Origin: Sphingomonadales bacterium
Lineage (GTDB): Bacteria > Pseudomonadota > Alphaproteobacteria > Sphingomonadales > Sphingomonadaceae
Assembly: GCA_028871475.1 (NCBI GenBank)
Contig: JAGWMZ010000009.1
Span: 1-64,000 of the forward strand
Direction: 5' to 3'
DNA: 64,000 nt
Shown here: positions 43,133-52,543 of the stretch, in pieces
How the letters are laid out: each line of letters starts with the position of its first letter
How positions within the stretch are numbered: the stretch's first letter is position 1
Position numbers and translations under genes: made by a program
Notes under the pieces: generated by a model
Told to the model about the DNA's origin: nothing
Database searches by the model: none
What the model saw: the letters and a program-made list of their open reading frames with translations, nothing else

Positions 43133-45547
43133 ATGGCAAGGTCCATCTCTCGCACGCGCGCGGCTCGCCGCGTTGCAGCGACTACGATTTCCACCACGGT
43201 GCTGCTGCTGCCCGCCGCGGCATGGGCGCAATGCAGCGCCAGCGGCGCGACCGTGACCTGCTCGGGCACCGCAGCCTCCTACACGGCCACCCAGACGGCA
43301 GCCATCACCGTCAATTCGGGCGCCACCGTCACCGCCCCGCTGACCGATACGTTCTCGGGCTCCTCGGTGACCAACAATGGCACGATCAACAATGCGACCG
43401 CCACGCCGGGCGTGCTGTTGGGTGCCAATGCCACCGTCACCAACTCCACCACCGGCATCATCACCTCGACCGGCACGACGACCGGCGCCACCGCCATCTC
43501 CGTGGGCGCCAACAGCACCGTCACCAATGACGGCACGCTGACCGCCACGGCCGGCACCCCGGCAGTGAACTTCACCGGCGTCAACGGCACCTTCACCAAC
43601 AATGCCGATGCTAACGCCGCCATCACCGGCAACATCCAGTTCGGCTCGAACTCGGGCACCAACGTCGGCAGGTTCGTCAACAACAACACCGCCTATGGCC
43701 TGACGGGCAATGTCACGGGCTCGGGCAACCTGAATGTCTACAACAACGGCCTCTTCACCGGCGACATCGGCCAGGCCTCGATCACCGGCTCGACGGTGAC
43801 CATCGTCAACGATACCAAGGGCACCTTCTCGGGCATCATCAACACCGGCGATGTGACCAACATCACCAACAACGGCACGATGACGCTGTTCGGCACCACG
43901 GCGCTCAGCACCACCATCGGTTCGGCCCAGGCCGGCATCTCCACGCTGACCAACAACGGCACGCTGTCGATCGGCTCGCAGACCTCGCCTACCCAGGTGA
44001 CGGTCTTCGGCAATTACGTGGGCGGCGCCAACAGTTCGCTGGCGCTTTCCATTGCCTCGGCCGGGGCATCGCTGCCCACCGCCGGCACCAGCTACAGCCA
44101 GCTCTACGCCTCGAACGCCAGCGGCACCATTGCGGGCGCGGGCAACATCACGCTGGGCGGCGCGCTGAACCTGAACGTGGCGGCCGGCTTCTATCCCACC
44201 GGCTCGGCCTATAATGTGCTGCTGGCCGACGGGAAGATTTCAGGCGCCTTCTCCTCGGTGACGACCTCGACGCTGGTCACCACCAGTTCGACCGACAGCT
44301 CGGGCGTGACCACCTACACCACCACCTCGACCCCGCTGGCCTTCGTCAGCTTCTCGAACGGCAGCGTCGTCAACCTTGCCTCCGGTCAGGAAGCCTATCA
44401 GGTCACCGCCACGCATCTCAACTATGCCACGGTGCTCAAGGCAGCGGGGGCCAACGCCAACCAGCTCGCCATTGCGACGGGGCTGCAGCCGCTGGTCACC
44501 ACCGCCACCAATGCGGTCAATTCCTCGACCTCGGACACCAGCATCACCCTGCTCTCGCTGGTCGACATCATGAACACGACGCAGGCCAAGACCTTCTTCG
44601 ACACCGTTTCGCCCGAAGGTTACGCGGCCTATGCCAATGCGCTGCGCGATCAGGCCAATTCGTTCGAACGCGCGGTTTCGTTGCGCATGAACGACCAGAA
44701 TTCGAACCATCCCGAAGACGGCTGGTGGATGAGCGCCCAGGGCCAGTTCAGCACCTCGGGCATTGCCGATACGTCGAAGGGCTTCAAGACGCGTGATCAC
44801 CTCATCGGCTTTACCGCCGGTTATGATCTGTCCGGCCCGAACCATGTGATCGGCGCTGCCTTCAACGCCAGCTGGGACTCGCTCACCTTTGGCGCCAACA
44901 ATCTGACCGGCACCAACCGCGACTTCGGCTTTGCCATCTATGGTGCGCAGAATGTCGGGCCGTTCCGCCTCTCGGGTCAGCTGCAGTATAACGTGGGCCA
45001 TCTGAGCGCGACCCATACCGCCATCATCGGCAACACCTCGACTTCCTCGCATGGCGGCGCCAGCGAAGGCCTGTTCAAGGCCAATGCGAACATCGGTTTC
45101 GACATGGGTGTGGGCACCTACAAGCTGACGCCTTTCGTCGGCATCGACTATAATCTGGGTCAGGTGAACGGCTTTACCGAAAACAATAACGATGCGATCA
45201 CCGCGGTGGCACTCACGGTCGGCCGCATCAAGGCTGACCGCACCGATGCCCTGGCCGGCTTCAACTTCGCGCGCAACAAGGGCGTCTTCCGCCCCTATGC
45301 CCGCGTGGCCTATCGCTATCGCGTGGGTGGCGGCGACAACAACATCGTGAACGCCTATTTCGACAATGATCCCACCACCTCCTTCCAGGTGACGGGCATG
45401 GCCATCGGCAAGAGCGAAGTGGATGCCAATGCCGGCGTCAACTGGGTCTTCGACGATGCCGGCGGCCTGTTCGTGGGCTATCAGGGCACCTACCGCGACG
45501 GCTATCAGAGCCACGGCGTGAACTTCGGCATCCGCCTCGAGTTCTAA
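43133..45547 (+). CDS. autotransporter (type Va) outer-membrane protein
   Basis: An 804-residue protein. Signal peptide: VAATTISTTVLLLPAAAWAQ. The passenger (about residues 35-500) is Thr/Ser/Asn/Gly-rich, with beta-helix repeats such as VTNNGTINN, VTNDGTLTA, ITNNGTMTL and LTNNGTLSI. A helical linker and the beta-barrel follow, starting around WWMSAQGQFSTSGIAD (residue about 530) and ending FGIRLEF with the C-terminal Phe needed by the Bam complex. Function of the passenger (adhesion, surface display) unknown. ATG 43133 precedes a clear signal peptide. The 270-base gap upstream holds its promoter. Confidence 0.9.
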   Translation: MARSISRTRAARRVAATTISTTVLLLPAAAWAQCSASGATVTCSGTAASYTATQTAAITVNSGATVTAPLTDTFSGSSVTNNGTINNATATPGVLLGANATVTNSTTGIITSTGTTTGATAISVGANSTVTNDGTLTATAGTPAVNFTGVNGTFTNNADANAAITGNIQFGSNSGTNVGRFVNNNTAYGLTGNVTGSGNLNVYNNGLFTGDIGQASITGSTVTIVNDTKGTFSGIINTGDVTNITNNGTMTLFGTTALSTTIGSAQAGISTLTNNGTLSIGSQTSPTQVTVFGNYVGGANSSLALSIASAGASLPTAGTSYSQLYASNASGTIAGAGNITLGGALNLNVAAGFYPTGSAYNVLLADGKISGAFSSVTTSTLVTTSSTDSSGVTTYTTTSTPLAFVSFSNGSVVNLASGQEAYQVTATHLNYATVLKAAGANANQLAIATGLQPLVTTATNAVNSSTSDTSITLLSLVDIMNTTQAKTFFDTVSPEGYAAYANALRDQANSFERAVSLRMNDQNSNHPEDGWWMSAQGQFSTSGIADTSKGFKTRDHLIGFTAGYDLSGPNHVIGAAFNASWDSLTFGANNLTGTNRDFGFAIYGAQNVGPFRLSGQLQYNVGHLSATHTAIIGNTSTSSHGGASEGLFKANANIGFDMGVGTYKLTPFVGIDYNLGQVNGFTENNNDAITAVALTVGRIKADRTDALAGFNFARNKGVFRPYARVAYRYRVGGGDNNIVNAYFDNDPTTSFQVTGMAIGKSEVDANAGVNWVFDDAGGLFVGYQGTYRDGYQSHGVNFGIRLEF

Positions 45548-45584
45548 GCGCCTCGTTCCCGCAGGCCGCGGACACAACATGAGA

Positions 45585-45608
45585 GGGCGGTGCCGCAAGG
45601 TGCCGCCC
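45585..45608 (+). terminator. hairpin after the autotransporter gene
   Basis: GGGCGG (45585-45590) with CCGCCC (45603-45608), a 12-base loop and a short TT. Located 38 bases after the stop codon, in the place of a terminator. Confidence 0.45.
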
Positions 45609-45701
45609 TTCCCGCATGCGCGGCTGTCATCATGGTTTCATCAGACGGACGCCGCTCTGTCACACGCTCCTGCTAGGTCCGACAGGATCAGGAGGAGCCC
45701 C

Positions 45702-46499
45702 ATGGCCGAGCCCCACGACCTCACCACCCCGTCCCGCCCAGCCGGGCGGCTTTCGGTTCGTCTTGCCCGCGATGCCGCCGATCTGGCCAATGTCCAGCGG
45801 CTGCGCTGGCAGGTGTTCTTTACGGAAATGGGCGCTCATGCCGCCCATGACGCTCCCACGCCAGGGCTCGACAGCGATGCCTATGACGCGCTGTGCGACC
45901 ATCTTCTGGTCATCGACGAGGACGCAGCTGAGGAAACCCGCGTGGTGGGCACCTATCGCCTGCTGCGCGAAAGCGTGGCACGGCAGGCGGGCGGTTTTTA
46001 TTCGGCAGGCGAGTTTGACCTTTCCCCGCTGATCGCCACCGCCGACCCCACGCGCGAACTGCTCGAACTGGGCCGCTCCTGCGTGCTGCCAACCTATCGC
46101 ACCAGCGCGACGATCCAGTTGCTGTGGCGCGGCATCGCCGATTACATCGGCCAGCACCGCATCGGCGCCATGTTCGGCTGCGCCTCCTTCCCCGGCACCA
46201 ACCCGGATGACCACGCCGAGGCGCTGTCCTTCCTCGCCCACAACCACCTCGCCCCGGCCGACCGCCGTCCGGTGGTCAGGGATGGCGTGGCGCTCGAGCG
46301 GCTGCCGCGTGGCAGCTATGAGGACCGCCGGGCGCTGTTCCAATTACCCCCGCTCGTGAAGGGCTATCTGCGCGTCGGCGCGAAATTCGGCGATGGCGCC
46401 TATATCGACCATGCCTTCAACACCGTCGATGTCTGCGTGCTGATGCCGGTGGAGATGATCGCCGGGCGCTATGCCGCGCGCTTCAGCGTGGCGGCCTGA
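45702..46499 (+). CDS. L-ornithine N-alpha-acyltransferase (OlsB-like GNAT)
   Basis: A 265-residue acyl-ACP-dependent GNAT enzyme. Segments typical of OlsB are RLRWQVFFTEMGA, DALCDHLLVIDED, VVGTYRLLR, ELLELGRSCVLPTYRTSATI, LWRGIADYIGQHRIGAMFGC and LVKGYLRVGAKFGDGAYIDH. It attaches a 3-hydroxy fatty acid to ornithine to make lyso-ornithine lipid, a phosphate-free membrane lipid. ATG 45702 follows AGGAGGA. The second step needs an O-acyltransferase; the convergent PlsC-family gene just downstream is a natural candidate. Confidence 0.85.
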   Translation: MAEPHDLTTPSRPAGRLSVRLARDAADLANVQRLRWQVFFTEMGAHAAHDAPTPGLDSDAYDALCDHLLVIDEDAAEETRVVGTYRLLRESVARQAGGFYSAGEFDLSPLIATADPTRELLELGRSCVLPTYRTSATIQLLWRGIADYIGQHRIGAMFGCASFPGTNPDDHAEALSFLAHNHLAPADRRPVVRDGVALERLPRGSYEDRRALFQLPPLVKGYLRVGAKFGDGAYIDHAFNTVDVCVLMPVEMIAGRYAARFSVAA

Positions 46500-46515
46500 A
46501 GCAGGCAGATCTGTC

Positions 46516-46535
46516 GCGAGGGCCACCGCCCTCGC
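46516..46535. repeat. REP-like hairpin between convergent acyltransferase genes
   Basis: GCGAGGGC-CACC-GCCCTCGC, a perfect 8-bp stem. The same unit occurs at 62738-62757 (loop CATC) within the long repeat there. Between two convergent genes it could end both transcripts. Confidence 0.65.
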
Positions 46536-46577
46536 GCTGCCATGGGTTGTCAGACTGGGCCGAGGGGACAGGCATCC

Positions 46578-47384
46578 TCACTCGATCGCCGCAAGGCAAT
46601 CCGTGAGCGCGCGATGGGGCTCGCGTGCCCCCTGCCTTCCTGTTGTTGCCGCCAATCGCCCTTCGATCACCTCGAAACAGGCCCGCGTCAAAGCCTTGCG
46701 CTCCCCGGCTTCCATCGGTTCACCAAACCACAGTTCGGCCACCAGTCGGCTCCGCCGGGCCAGCGCCATGGCATGGGGCAACAGCTCATCATCACCGATC
46801 CATGCCACGGCGCGGCGCTCCTGCGCGCTCAAGGGCCTGCCATCGGCATGGGCATAGCGCAGGGTCAAAGGCTGGACGGGCGTGCCCGCCGGGATCATGG
46901 CGAAAAGGCTGGAACGGAACGGCAGGCAGGTATCGCCCTCGCCCGTCGTGCCTTCGGGAAACAGGATCAGACCGTGCCCATGGGTCAGCCGGGCGGCAAC
47001 CTGCAAGGCTTGCTCGGCCACCTTGCCGCGCGCCTCGCGCGAGACGAAGAGACAACCATAGGCCTGCGTGAGGCGGCCGATGAGGGGCCAGCCGGCCACG
47101 TCATCCTTGGCAACGAAGCCCGCGTCAATCACGCTGCCCATCACCGGAATGTCGCTCCACGAGACGTGGTTGGCCACCACCAGCGCGCCGGGCACCGGCG
47201 TCCCATGCACCCTCACTCTGATGCCAAAGCCCCAGAGCAGGGATCTCCACGCGACCCATGCCACCGCGCGCCACGGGCCAGACCCCTTGCGCAACAGCAA
47301 CCACGGCCCGGCCAGCAGCAGCAAGCCGGCCAAGCCGACCGCAGCGCGCGCGCTTCTCACACCTTCCCGAAAACTCACCCACAT
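46578..47384 (-). CDS. PlsC-family 1-acyl-glycerol-phosphate acyltransferase (candidate OlsA)
   Basis: A 268-residue membrane-bound acyltransferase with an N-terminal helix (VGLAGLLLLAGPWLLL), the catalytic HxxxxD in VVANHVSWSDIP, the substrate motif LFPEGTT, and GLILF before it. It moves an acyl group from acyl-ACP to lysophosphatidate, or in ornithine-lipid synthesis to lyso-ornithine lipid (OlsA). Its location next to the olsB-like gene favours the second role, but the genes converge rather than form an operon, so this is not certain. ATG 47384. Confidence 0.85.
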   Translation of the reverse strand: MWVSFREGVRSARAAVGLAGLLLLAGPWLLLRKGSGPWRAVAWVAWRSLLWGFGIRVRVHGTPVPGALVVANHVSWSDIPVMGSVIDAGFVAKDDVAGWPLIGRLTQAYGCLFVSREARGKVAEQALQVAARLTHGHGLILFPEGTTGEGDTCLPFRSSLFAMIPAGTPVQPLTLRYAHADGRPLSAQERRAVAWIGDDELLPHAMALARRSRLVAELWFGEPMEAGERKALTRACFEVIEGRLAATTGRQGAREPHRALTDCLAAIE

Positions 47385-47455
47385 TCCCCGCTGCCTGACA
47401 TGTCCCTAGCCCAAGCAGACAAGAGATGACAGCCGTGTGACATGAGGCCGCGCCT

Positions 47456-47821
47456 TCACCGTGCCCCCAACCGGGGAATGGCCTGCGCCATGGTCCTGCC
47501 CATCCCCAGATCGCGCTCGATCACCGCCAGCGCGGCCCAGGCATCGGCGTGGAGGCCGCAGACGAAAATATCGACCGCCGCCACGCCTTCCTCCGGCCAG
47601 GTGTGGATGGAGATATGCGATTCAGCCAGCAAGGCCACGCCGGTCACCCCCTGCTGCGGCCCGAAATGGTGAAGGTTGTGCCCCACGACCTGTACCCTCG
47701 CCGCCGTGGCGGCAGCGCGCAACACCGCCTCCACCCGCGCCGGATCGGCCAGAACCCCCGGCGCGCCATCGGCCAGATCGGCAATCAAATGCAGGCCGCG
47801 CGCGGGGTGCTGCGCACTCAC
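47456..47821 (-). CDS. speD: S-adenosylmethionine decarboxylase proenzyme (bacterial class 1B type)
   Basis: A 121-residue proenzyme. The self-cleavage motif is in AESHISIHTWPEEGVAAVDI, where the Ser after Glu becomes the pyruvoyl group; FVCG and GHNLHHFGPQQGVTGVALL are typical. It makes decarboxylated SAM, the aminopropyl donor used by the aminopropyltransferase three genes upstream in the same operon. Its ATG overlaps the stop of the flavin oxidoreductase gene (ATGA). Last gene of the SPFH-polyamine operon. Confidence 0.93.
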   Translation of the reverse strand: MSAQHPARGLHLIADLADGAPGVLADPARVEAVLRAAATAARVQVVGHNLHHFGPQQGVTGVALLAESHISIHTWPEEGVAAVDIFVCGLHADAWAALAVIERDLGMGRTMAQAIPRLGAR

Positions 47822-49446
47822 AGCAGGCTCTCGAAGGGCATGTCGAGATGGCCCATGGCGTTTTCGGCCGCCAGCACGCCGCGATAATGCGCCTCCTCGA
47901 ACAGCGACAGGCCCGAAATGTCGCTGTGGGCGTGGAAGATCGGCCCGCCCATCGCTTCGGCCGCCAGCCGGGCCGGAATGGTCAGGAAGCCGGGCGTCGG
48001 CCGGATCATCGCATGGCCCCAGCGCCAGACATCAATGCTCTGGATCGCGCCGTCGAGATCGGGGTTCATCGCCAGCAGATCCGCGGCGATCAACCTCTGC
48101 CAGTCTTGCAGTGGCCGTGTCAGCATCATCTTGCGCAACGCCGCCGGCTCGCCTTGCGACAGGGCAGTGTACCACGTCACCATCGTCGGCCCATCAGCGC
48201 CTGATGCCGTCTGATGCGTCGCCACGACATAGCCCAGATGATCGGATGCCGCCGAGACATTGTCCCACGCCACGCCAATGCCCGGGCCGCCCGGCTGGCG
48301 CGACAGGGCGATGTTGGCCACCACCCAGGGCGCATAACTCAGCCCTTGCGCCGACAGGCCCGGCACCAGATGCTGCGCCACGAATTGCGGCATGGCCAGC
48401 ACCAGCGCATCGGCGCGATAGCGGCGCAAGCCCTTTGCGCCATGGTCATAGGCCAACGCCAGCACGCCGCCACCCTCCGCCTCCCGTGCATGAACGAGGC
48501 TGTGCCCCTTGCGGACCTGCGGCGCAATGCACTCGGCCATCAGATGGGTCAGGCGAGCGTTGCCTTCCGGCCAGGTCAGTTCACGATCACCCACGCCGCG
48601 CGCTGCCCAGCCCCGGCGGCAGGCGAAATAGCGCACCCCCGCCCAGGCCGAGACATGCTCGGGCTCCGTCCCGTAATCGTCGCGGCAACAATAGCGCAGA
48701 TAAGCGCGCAGGGGCACGCTGGTGAAATGCTGCGCGTCCAGCCATGCGGCAAAGCTCATGCCATCGAGCGCAGTGAAAGCTTCATCACGGCTGGAAAGCG
48801 CCATGGGGCTGGCAAAGGCCGGGCGACCATCCTTGCCGACAGCCTTGGAGAAGCCAGCCATCATCGCGCTGAAACGGTCGCGCTGGGCCACATCCCGCGC
48901 CAACAGGCCAGAGGTTGGGAACAACCCATCCTGCCACGCGCCCTGCCAGAACAGGCGCTCGTCGAGATCGGCACAGACCTGAAATGGATCATAGACCGGG
49001 ACGCCATTCTCCTCGCCCGTGATCATGCTGAAGCCCTTGAGCATATGGATGAGTGCGCCCGCCTCACGGTTGGGGATGGGCAGATAATGCGCGCCCCAGG
49101 GAAAAGCGGTAACCTTGTTGGCCCCGCCACGCGCATTGCCGCCGATCTCATCCTCCAGCTCCAGCACGGTGAAATCGGTGAGGCCTGCTTCGGCCAGCCG
49201 CCAGCCCGCCGCCAGCCCGGCCACGCCCGCGCCCGCGATCAGCACACCGACGCGCTGCTCCTGCCCACCTTCCGCCATGGCGCGCGCCGGGTCCAGCCCG
49301 CGCAGCGCGTGGCCCCGCTCAAAATCCGCGCCGAGCAGGCGACCGGGCCAGACCTGCGCGCTGCCCTGATCATAGGCCGACCACCCCAGCGCCGCCCCAC
49401 CGGCCAGCACGCCGCCGGCCAGAACGTGGCGTCGGTCAGCCTTCAT
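47818..49446 (-). CDS. Tat-exported FAD-dependent amine-oxidase-like protein
   Basis: A 542-residue flavoprotein. The N-terminus MKADRRHVLAGGVLAGGAAL is Tat-like (twin Arg, then hydrophobic stretch). The FAD motif GVLIAGAGVAGLAAGWRLAE follows at about residue 65, then LELEDEIGGNARGG (GG doublet as in amine oxidases). The rest resembles NAD(P)/FAD oxidoreductases of the amine-oxidase group. Position between an aminopropyltransferase and SpeD suggests the substrate is a polyamine or its derivative in the periplasm; this is inference. It overlaps its upstream gene by 11 bases. Confidence 0.8.
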   Translation of the reverse strand: MKADRRHVLAGGVLAGGAALGWSAYDQGSAQVWPGRLLGADFERGHALRGLDPARAMAEGGQEQRVGVLIAGAGVAGLAAGWRLAEAGLTDFTVLELEDEIGGNARGGANKVTAFPWGAHYLPIPNREAGALIHMLKGFSMITGEENGVPVYDPFQVCADLDERLFWQGAWQDGLFPTSGLLARDVAQRDRFSAMMAGFSKAVGKDGRPAFASPMALSSRDEAFTALDGMSFAAWLDAQHFTSVPLRAYLRYCCRDDYGTEPEHVSAWAGVRYFACRRGWAARGVGDRELTWPEGNARLTHLMAECIAPQVRKGHSLVHAREAEGGGVLALAYDHGAKGLRRYRADALVLAMPQFVAQHLVPGLSAQGLSYAPWVVANIALSRQPGGPGIGVAWDNVSAASDHLGYVVATHQTASGADGPTMVTWYTALSQGEPAALRKMMLTRPLQDWQRLIAADLLAMNPDLDGAIQSIDVWRWGHAMIRPTPGFLTIPARLAAEAMGGPIFHAHSDISGLSLFEEAHYRGVLAAENAMGHLDMPFESLL

Positions 49447-50989
49447 AATGCGACCATTCCTCACCAAAGCTGCGCACCAGCGCCTGATTGTCGAGCCGGT
49501 TCACCGGCGTTGGCCGCCGCGCCATATCGGGCGCAAAATCGAACATCAGCCGTTCGGCCGCAGGGGTGAGGAAACGCAGCCCAGCGGGCAGCACCGCCGC
49601 CGTGGCCAGCCGCGCCGGGTCATGCGCCGCCAGCGTATAGCCCCATTCGCCAAAGCTGGGCACATAGACGTGATAGCCACGCACGGCGAGGCCCGCCGCC
49701 TCCAGCGTGGTCGCCACCGTCCAGTAGGAACGCGGCGCAACCAGCGGCGAGGTCGACTGCACCACCATCACCCCATCGGGTGCCAGAAGACGGGACACCT
49801 CGCGGTAGAAGCTCTCGGTATAAAGCTTGCCCAGCGAATATTCGGTGGGGTCGGGAAAATCGACAATGACCGCGTCATAGGTGCCCTTGGCATGGCGCGC
49901 CCAGCGAAAGGCATCGGCATTGGTGACCGTCAGCCGCGGGTCGGACAGCGAGCCATGGTTGAGCGCGACAAGTTGCGGCGTCATGCGAAACAGGCTGGTC
50001 ATCTCCGGGTCAAGATCGACCAGATCGATGTGGCGCACGCCCTTGTCTTTCAGCACCTCGCGCGCGGCAAGCCCATCGCCGCCGCCAAGAATGAGCACCT
50101 GCGCCGGATTGCTCACCCGCCCCAGCACCGGCCAGACCAGCGCCTCGTGATAGCGATATTCATCTTTGGTCGAAAATTGCAGATTGCCGTTGAGGTAGAG
50201 GCGCAATTCTCCGCCGCGCCGCGTCAGCACAATGCGCTGATAGGGAGTGGAGCGGGCATGGATCACCCCCTCGCCGTAATAGGCGATCTCGGAATAGCGC
50301 TGAATACGCTCGGCCATGGTCAAGCCAGCCATCAGGCTGGCCGCCACCAACCCCGCCGCCACCAGATCGCCCGCCACATGGCGCGTCCCCCGCAACACCA
50401 GCAGCAGCGCGATGGCCACCGCCACATTGGCAAGGCCAAAAACCATACCGGTGCGGATCATCCCCAGATGCGGCACCAGAAACAGCGGGAAGGCAAGGCT
50501 TGCGATCAACGCCCCGACATAGTCATAGGTCAGCACATTGGAGACAAGATCGCGAAAGGCGAAACGCCCGCGCAGAATGCGGATGAGCAGCGGAATTTCC
50601 AGCCCGACCAGAATGCCGATGGCCAGCACCAGCGCGTAGAGCAGCACGCGGAAATCGTCCGCCAGCGGATAGGCGAGGAACAGGCCGGCCGCGCTCCACC
50701 CGCCCAGCATGGCAATCATCACCTCGACGCGGATGAAGGCGCCCAATTCGTCGCCCCGCACGAAACGCGAGAGATAGCTGCCCACCCCCATGGCGAAGAG
50801 ATAGGTGCCGATGACGGTCGAGAACTGGGTGACACTGTCGCCCAGCAGATAGCTGGCCAGCGTACCCGCCAGCAGCTCATAGATAAGGCCGCAGGTGGCC
50901 ACCACCAGCACCGAAAGCAGCAGAATGGCGACATGGGTACGGGTGTGCGGCTGCACCCCATCTTCGGAAGGCTCGGGGAAATCGGTCAT
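49436..50989 (-). CDS. membrane-fused polyamine aminopropyltransferase (spermidine-synthase-like)
   Basis: A 517-residue protein. Residues about 18-215 are six or seven transmembrane helices (for example ATCGLIYELLAGTLASYLLG). Residues about 230-480 are a spermidine-synthase fold: YQRIVLTRRGGELRLYLNGN, SAM-site QVLILGGGDGLAAREVLK, the D in VDLDPEM, and the catalytic Asp in DAVIVDFPDPT. Fused forms of this kind place the enzyme at the inner membrane. Start ATG 50989, five bases after the preceding gene. It follows the DUF4178 genes and precedes the flavin oxidoreductase; SpeD supplies its substrate. Confidence 0.9.
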   Translation of the reverse strand: MTDFPEPSEDGVQPHTRTHVAILLLSVLVVATCGLIYELLAGTLASYLLGDSVTQFSTVIGTYLFAMGVGSYLSRFVRGDELGAFIRVEVMIAMLGGWSAAGLFLAYPLADDFRVLLYALVLAIGILVGLEIPLLIRILRGRFAFRDLVSNVLTYDYVGALIASLAFPLFLVPHLGMIRTGMVFGLANVAVAIALLLVLRGTRHVAGDLVAAGLVAASLMAGLTMAERIQRYSEIAYYGEGVIHARSTPYQRIVLTRRGGELRLYLNGNLQFSTKDEYRYHEALVWPVLGRVSNPAQVLILGGGDGLAAREVLKDKGVRHIDLVDLDPEMTSLFRMTPQLVALNHGSLSDPRLTVTNADAFRWARHAKGTYDAVIVDFPDPTEYSLGKLYTESFYREVSRLLAPDGVMVVQSTSPLVAPRSYWTVATTLEAAGLAVRGYHVYVPSFGEWGYTLAAHDPARLATAAVLPAGLRFLTPAAERLMFDFAPDMARRPTPVNRLDNQALVRSFGEEWSHYEG

Positions 50990-50993
50990 CGTG

Positions 50994-51185
50994 TCACTTG
51001 TGCATCGGGCCGTACCAGAAACCGCCGTAATAGCCGCCATGCGAAGGACCACCATGGGCGCCGCCATGGCGCTCGCGCTGGCTGTCGCCATCGGCAAAGG
51101 GCGACCAGCCCCACCATGCCGCCGCCCCCGCGCCCAGCACCAGCAAGGCCACCCATAGGGCAAACAGAATGAGACGCTGGCTCAT
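50994..51185 (-). CDS. small membrane protein with His/Gly-rich tail
   Basis: A 63-residue protein: one transmembrane helix (LILFALWVALLVLGAGAAAW) then a soluble tail rich in His, Gly and Tyr (RERHGGAHGGPSHGGYYGGF, ending YGPMHK). It starts in an ATGA overlap with the preceding DUF4178 gene. The tail could bind metal. Short proteins at this place are a regular part of the DUF4178/aminopropyltransferase gene set; function unknown. The frame could be extended upstream to 51350, but that part lies in the neighbouring gene and has no start signal. Confidence 0.7.
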   Translation of the reverse strand: MSQRLILFALWVALLVLGAGAAAWWGWSPFADGDSQRERHGGAHGGPSHGGYYGGFWYGPMHK

Positions 51186-52543
51186 GATAACCGCCCCTGG
51201 CTGAGCCGATAAAGGAAGACGCCGATGGGCAGCACGAGGATCAGCCCGGCCACGGTCCAGAACAGCGCCCAGTCGACGCCGCCCTTTTCGGCGGAAAAAC
51301 CCATGGCCAGCACGGTGACAGGCGGGGCCTCGGCGGTCTTGACGCCCCACGGGCTCTCGGCCGCGGCAAGAGGATCACTGCCGGACCCAGCGGGATCGGC
51401 CGCCTGCGTGCCACTGTGCCAGCTGTGGCCCTGCGCCTGGATCGTGAGATCATAGGTTCCACGCGGCACATCGGCAAATTCCACCGTCGCCCCATGGCTG
51501 CCCTCTTCCCAGTCGCCATCGGAATCGCTGCCGCTGTAATGCTGGATGGTGGTGCCGGCATGGATGGCCTGATGGCTCTGGCGTTCCACCAGCGCCAGAT
51601 CGACATCGATCCACTTGTTGGTGAAGGTCTGCATGGCCAGCCCCACCGTCACCATCTGGCTGGGCCGGGAAATGGTGAGCGGGCCATATTGCCCATGCGT
51701 CGTGCCACCATCGACCTCGACCATGGTCTGCGCGGTGATGCCACCGCCATTGCCCGCCAGCGCCGTCATCACGATGAGGCTGGCGAGCACGCCGATGACG
51801 CCAATGCCGAACATCGGCACAAGGTCATCCCTGTCGGCAAAGGGCAGCGACCAGAAACGCGCGAACCAGCCTCGCGATGGCGCATCCTGAGGCTGCGGCC
51901 CGGCGCCGGGCGGCGTGAAAGCGGCCTTGACCTGACGCGGGGCCAGCGGAATGAGCTGGGTCCACTGCGTCTCGGTATCATTCCATTCGCAGGACAGCGT
52001 TTGGCCCGAGGCGGCAAAGCTGGCCGCCTCCACCACATCGCCGCTGCGCACGCGCCAGTAAAATTCGCCCAGCACGCGGCGCGTGACGATCTGGATCGGC
52101 GCATCTTCCAGTTCGAAACCACGGCCGCGCCATTGCGCCAGCGTATCGGCCACCATCACCGGCGTATCGGTGAGCATGGTGCCGAAGTGCCAGGCGCCTT
52201 CATCGCCCACCAGCCAGCGATAGCCGGCATAGGGATTGAACAGCAGATATTCCTGCCAGGTGGCCCCCGCACCCGACCGTTCCAGCCAGCCGACGACCTC
52301 CCATTCCACGCCGAACAGCGTGCCGCGTGTGCCCAGCGGAATATCCAGCCGGGCCACCGCCTGATGATATTCGGCAATGACGCGCACGTCTTCATGGGCA
52401 ACATCGAGCACCGTGCCGCAATAGAGGCAGGCCACCGAGACCGTATAGCCCGCCGCCTTGATGCCGATGGTGCCACCGCACGAGGGGCAGGTGATCGCCC
52501 TTGCGCCGCTCTTTGCCCGACTGGCTTTTGCCTCCTCGCTCAT
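51182..52543 (-). CDS. DUF4178 protein with zinc ribbon and two membrane helices
   Basis: A 453-residue protein. Residues about 19-45: zinc ribbon, CPSC and CLYC. Then a DUF4178 domain (about 68-200; TLFGVEWEVVGWLER, WQEYLLFNPYAGYRWLVGDE). A helix at about 245-265 (MFGIGVIGVLASLIVMTALA), a beta-rich periplasmic part, and a final helix at about 425-445 (FWTVAGLILVLPIGVFLYRL). DUF4178 proteins occur with SPFH, DUF350 and aminopropyltransferase genes in envelope-stress-type clusters; mechanism unknown. The gene overlaps both neighbours by 4 bases. Confidence 0.85.
   Translation of the reverse strand: MSEEAKASRAKSGARAITCPSCGGTIGIKAAGYTVSVACLYCGTVLDVAHEDVRVIAEYHQAVARLDIPLGTRGTLFGVEWEVVGWLERSGAGATWQEYLLFNPYAGYRWLVGDEGAWHFGTMLTDTPVMVADTLAQWRGRGFELEDAPIQIVTRRVLGEFYWRVRSGDVVEAASFAASGQTLSCEWNDTETQWTQLIPLAPRQVKAAFTPPGAGPQPQDAPSRGWFARFWSLPFADRDDLVPMFGIGVIGVLASLIVMTALAGNGGGITAQTMVEVDGGTTHGQYGPLTISRPSQMVTVGLAMQTFTNKWIDVDLALVERQSHQAIHAGTTIQHYSGSDSDGDWEEGSHGATVEFADVPRGTYDLTIQAQGHSWHSGTQAADPAGSGSDPLAAAESPWGVKTAEAPPVTVLAMGFSAEKGGVDWALFWTVAGLILVLPIGVFLYRLSQGRLS

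Noticed and set aside
49448..51172. Plus-strand frame of 574 codons over the aminopropyltransferase
   Set aside because: Antisense shadow with low-complexity His/Gln/Arg content.
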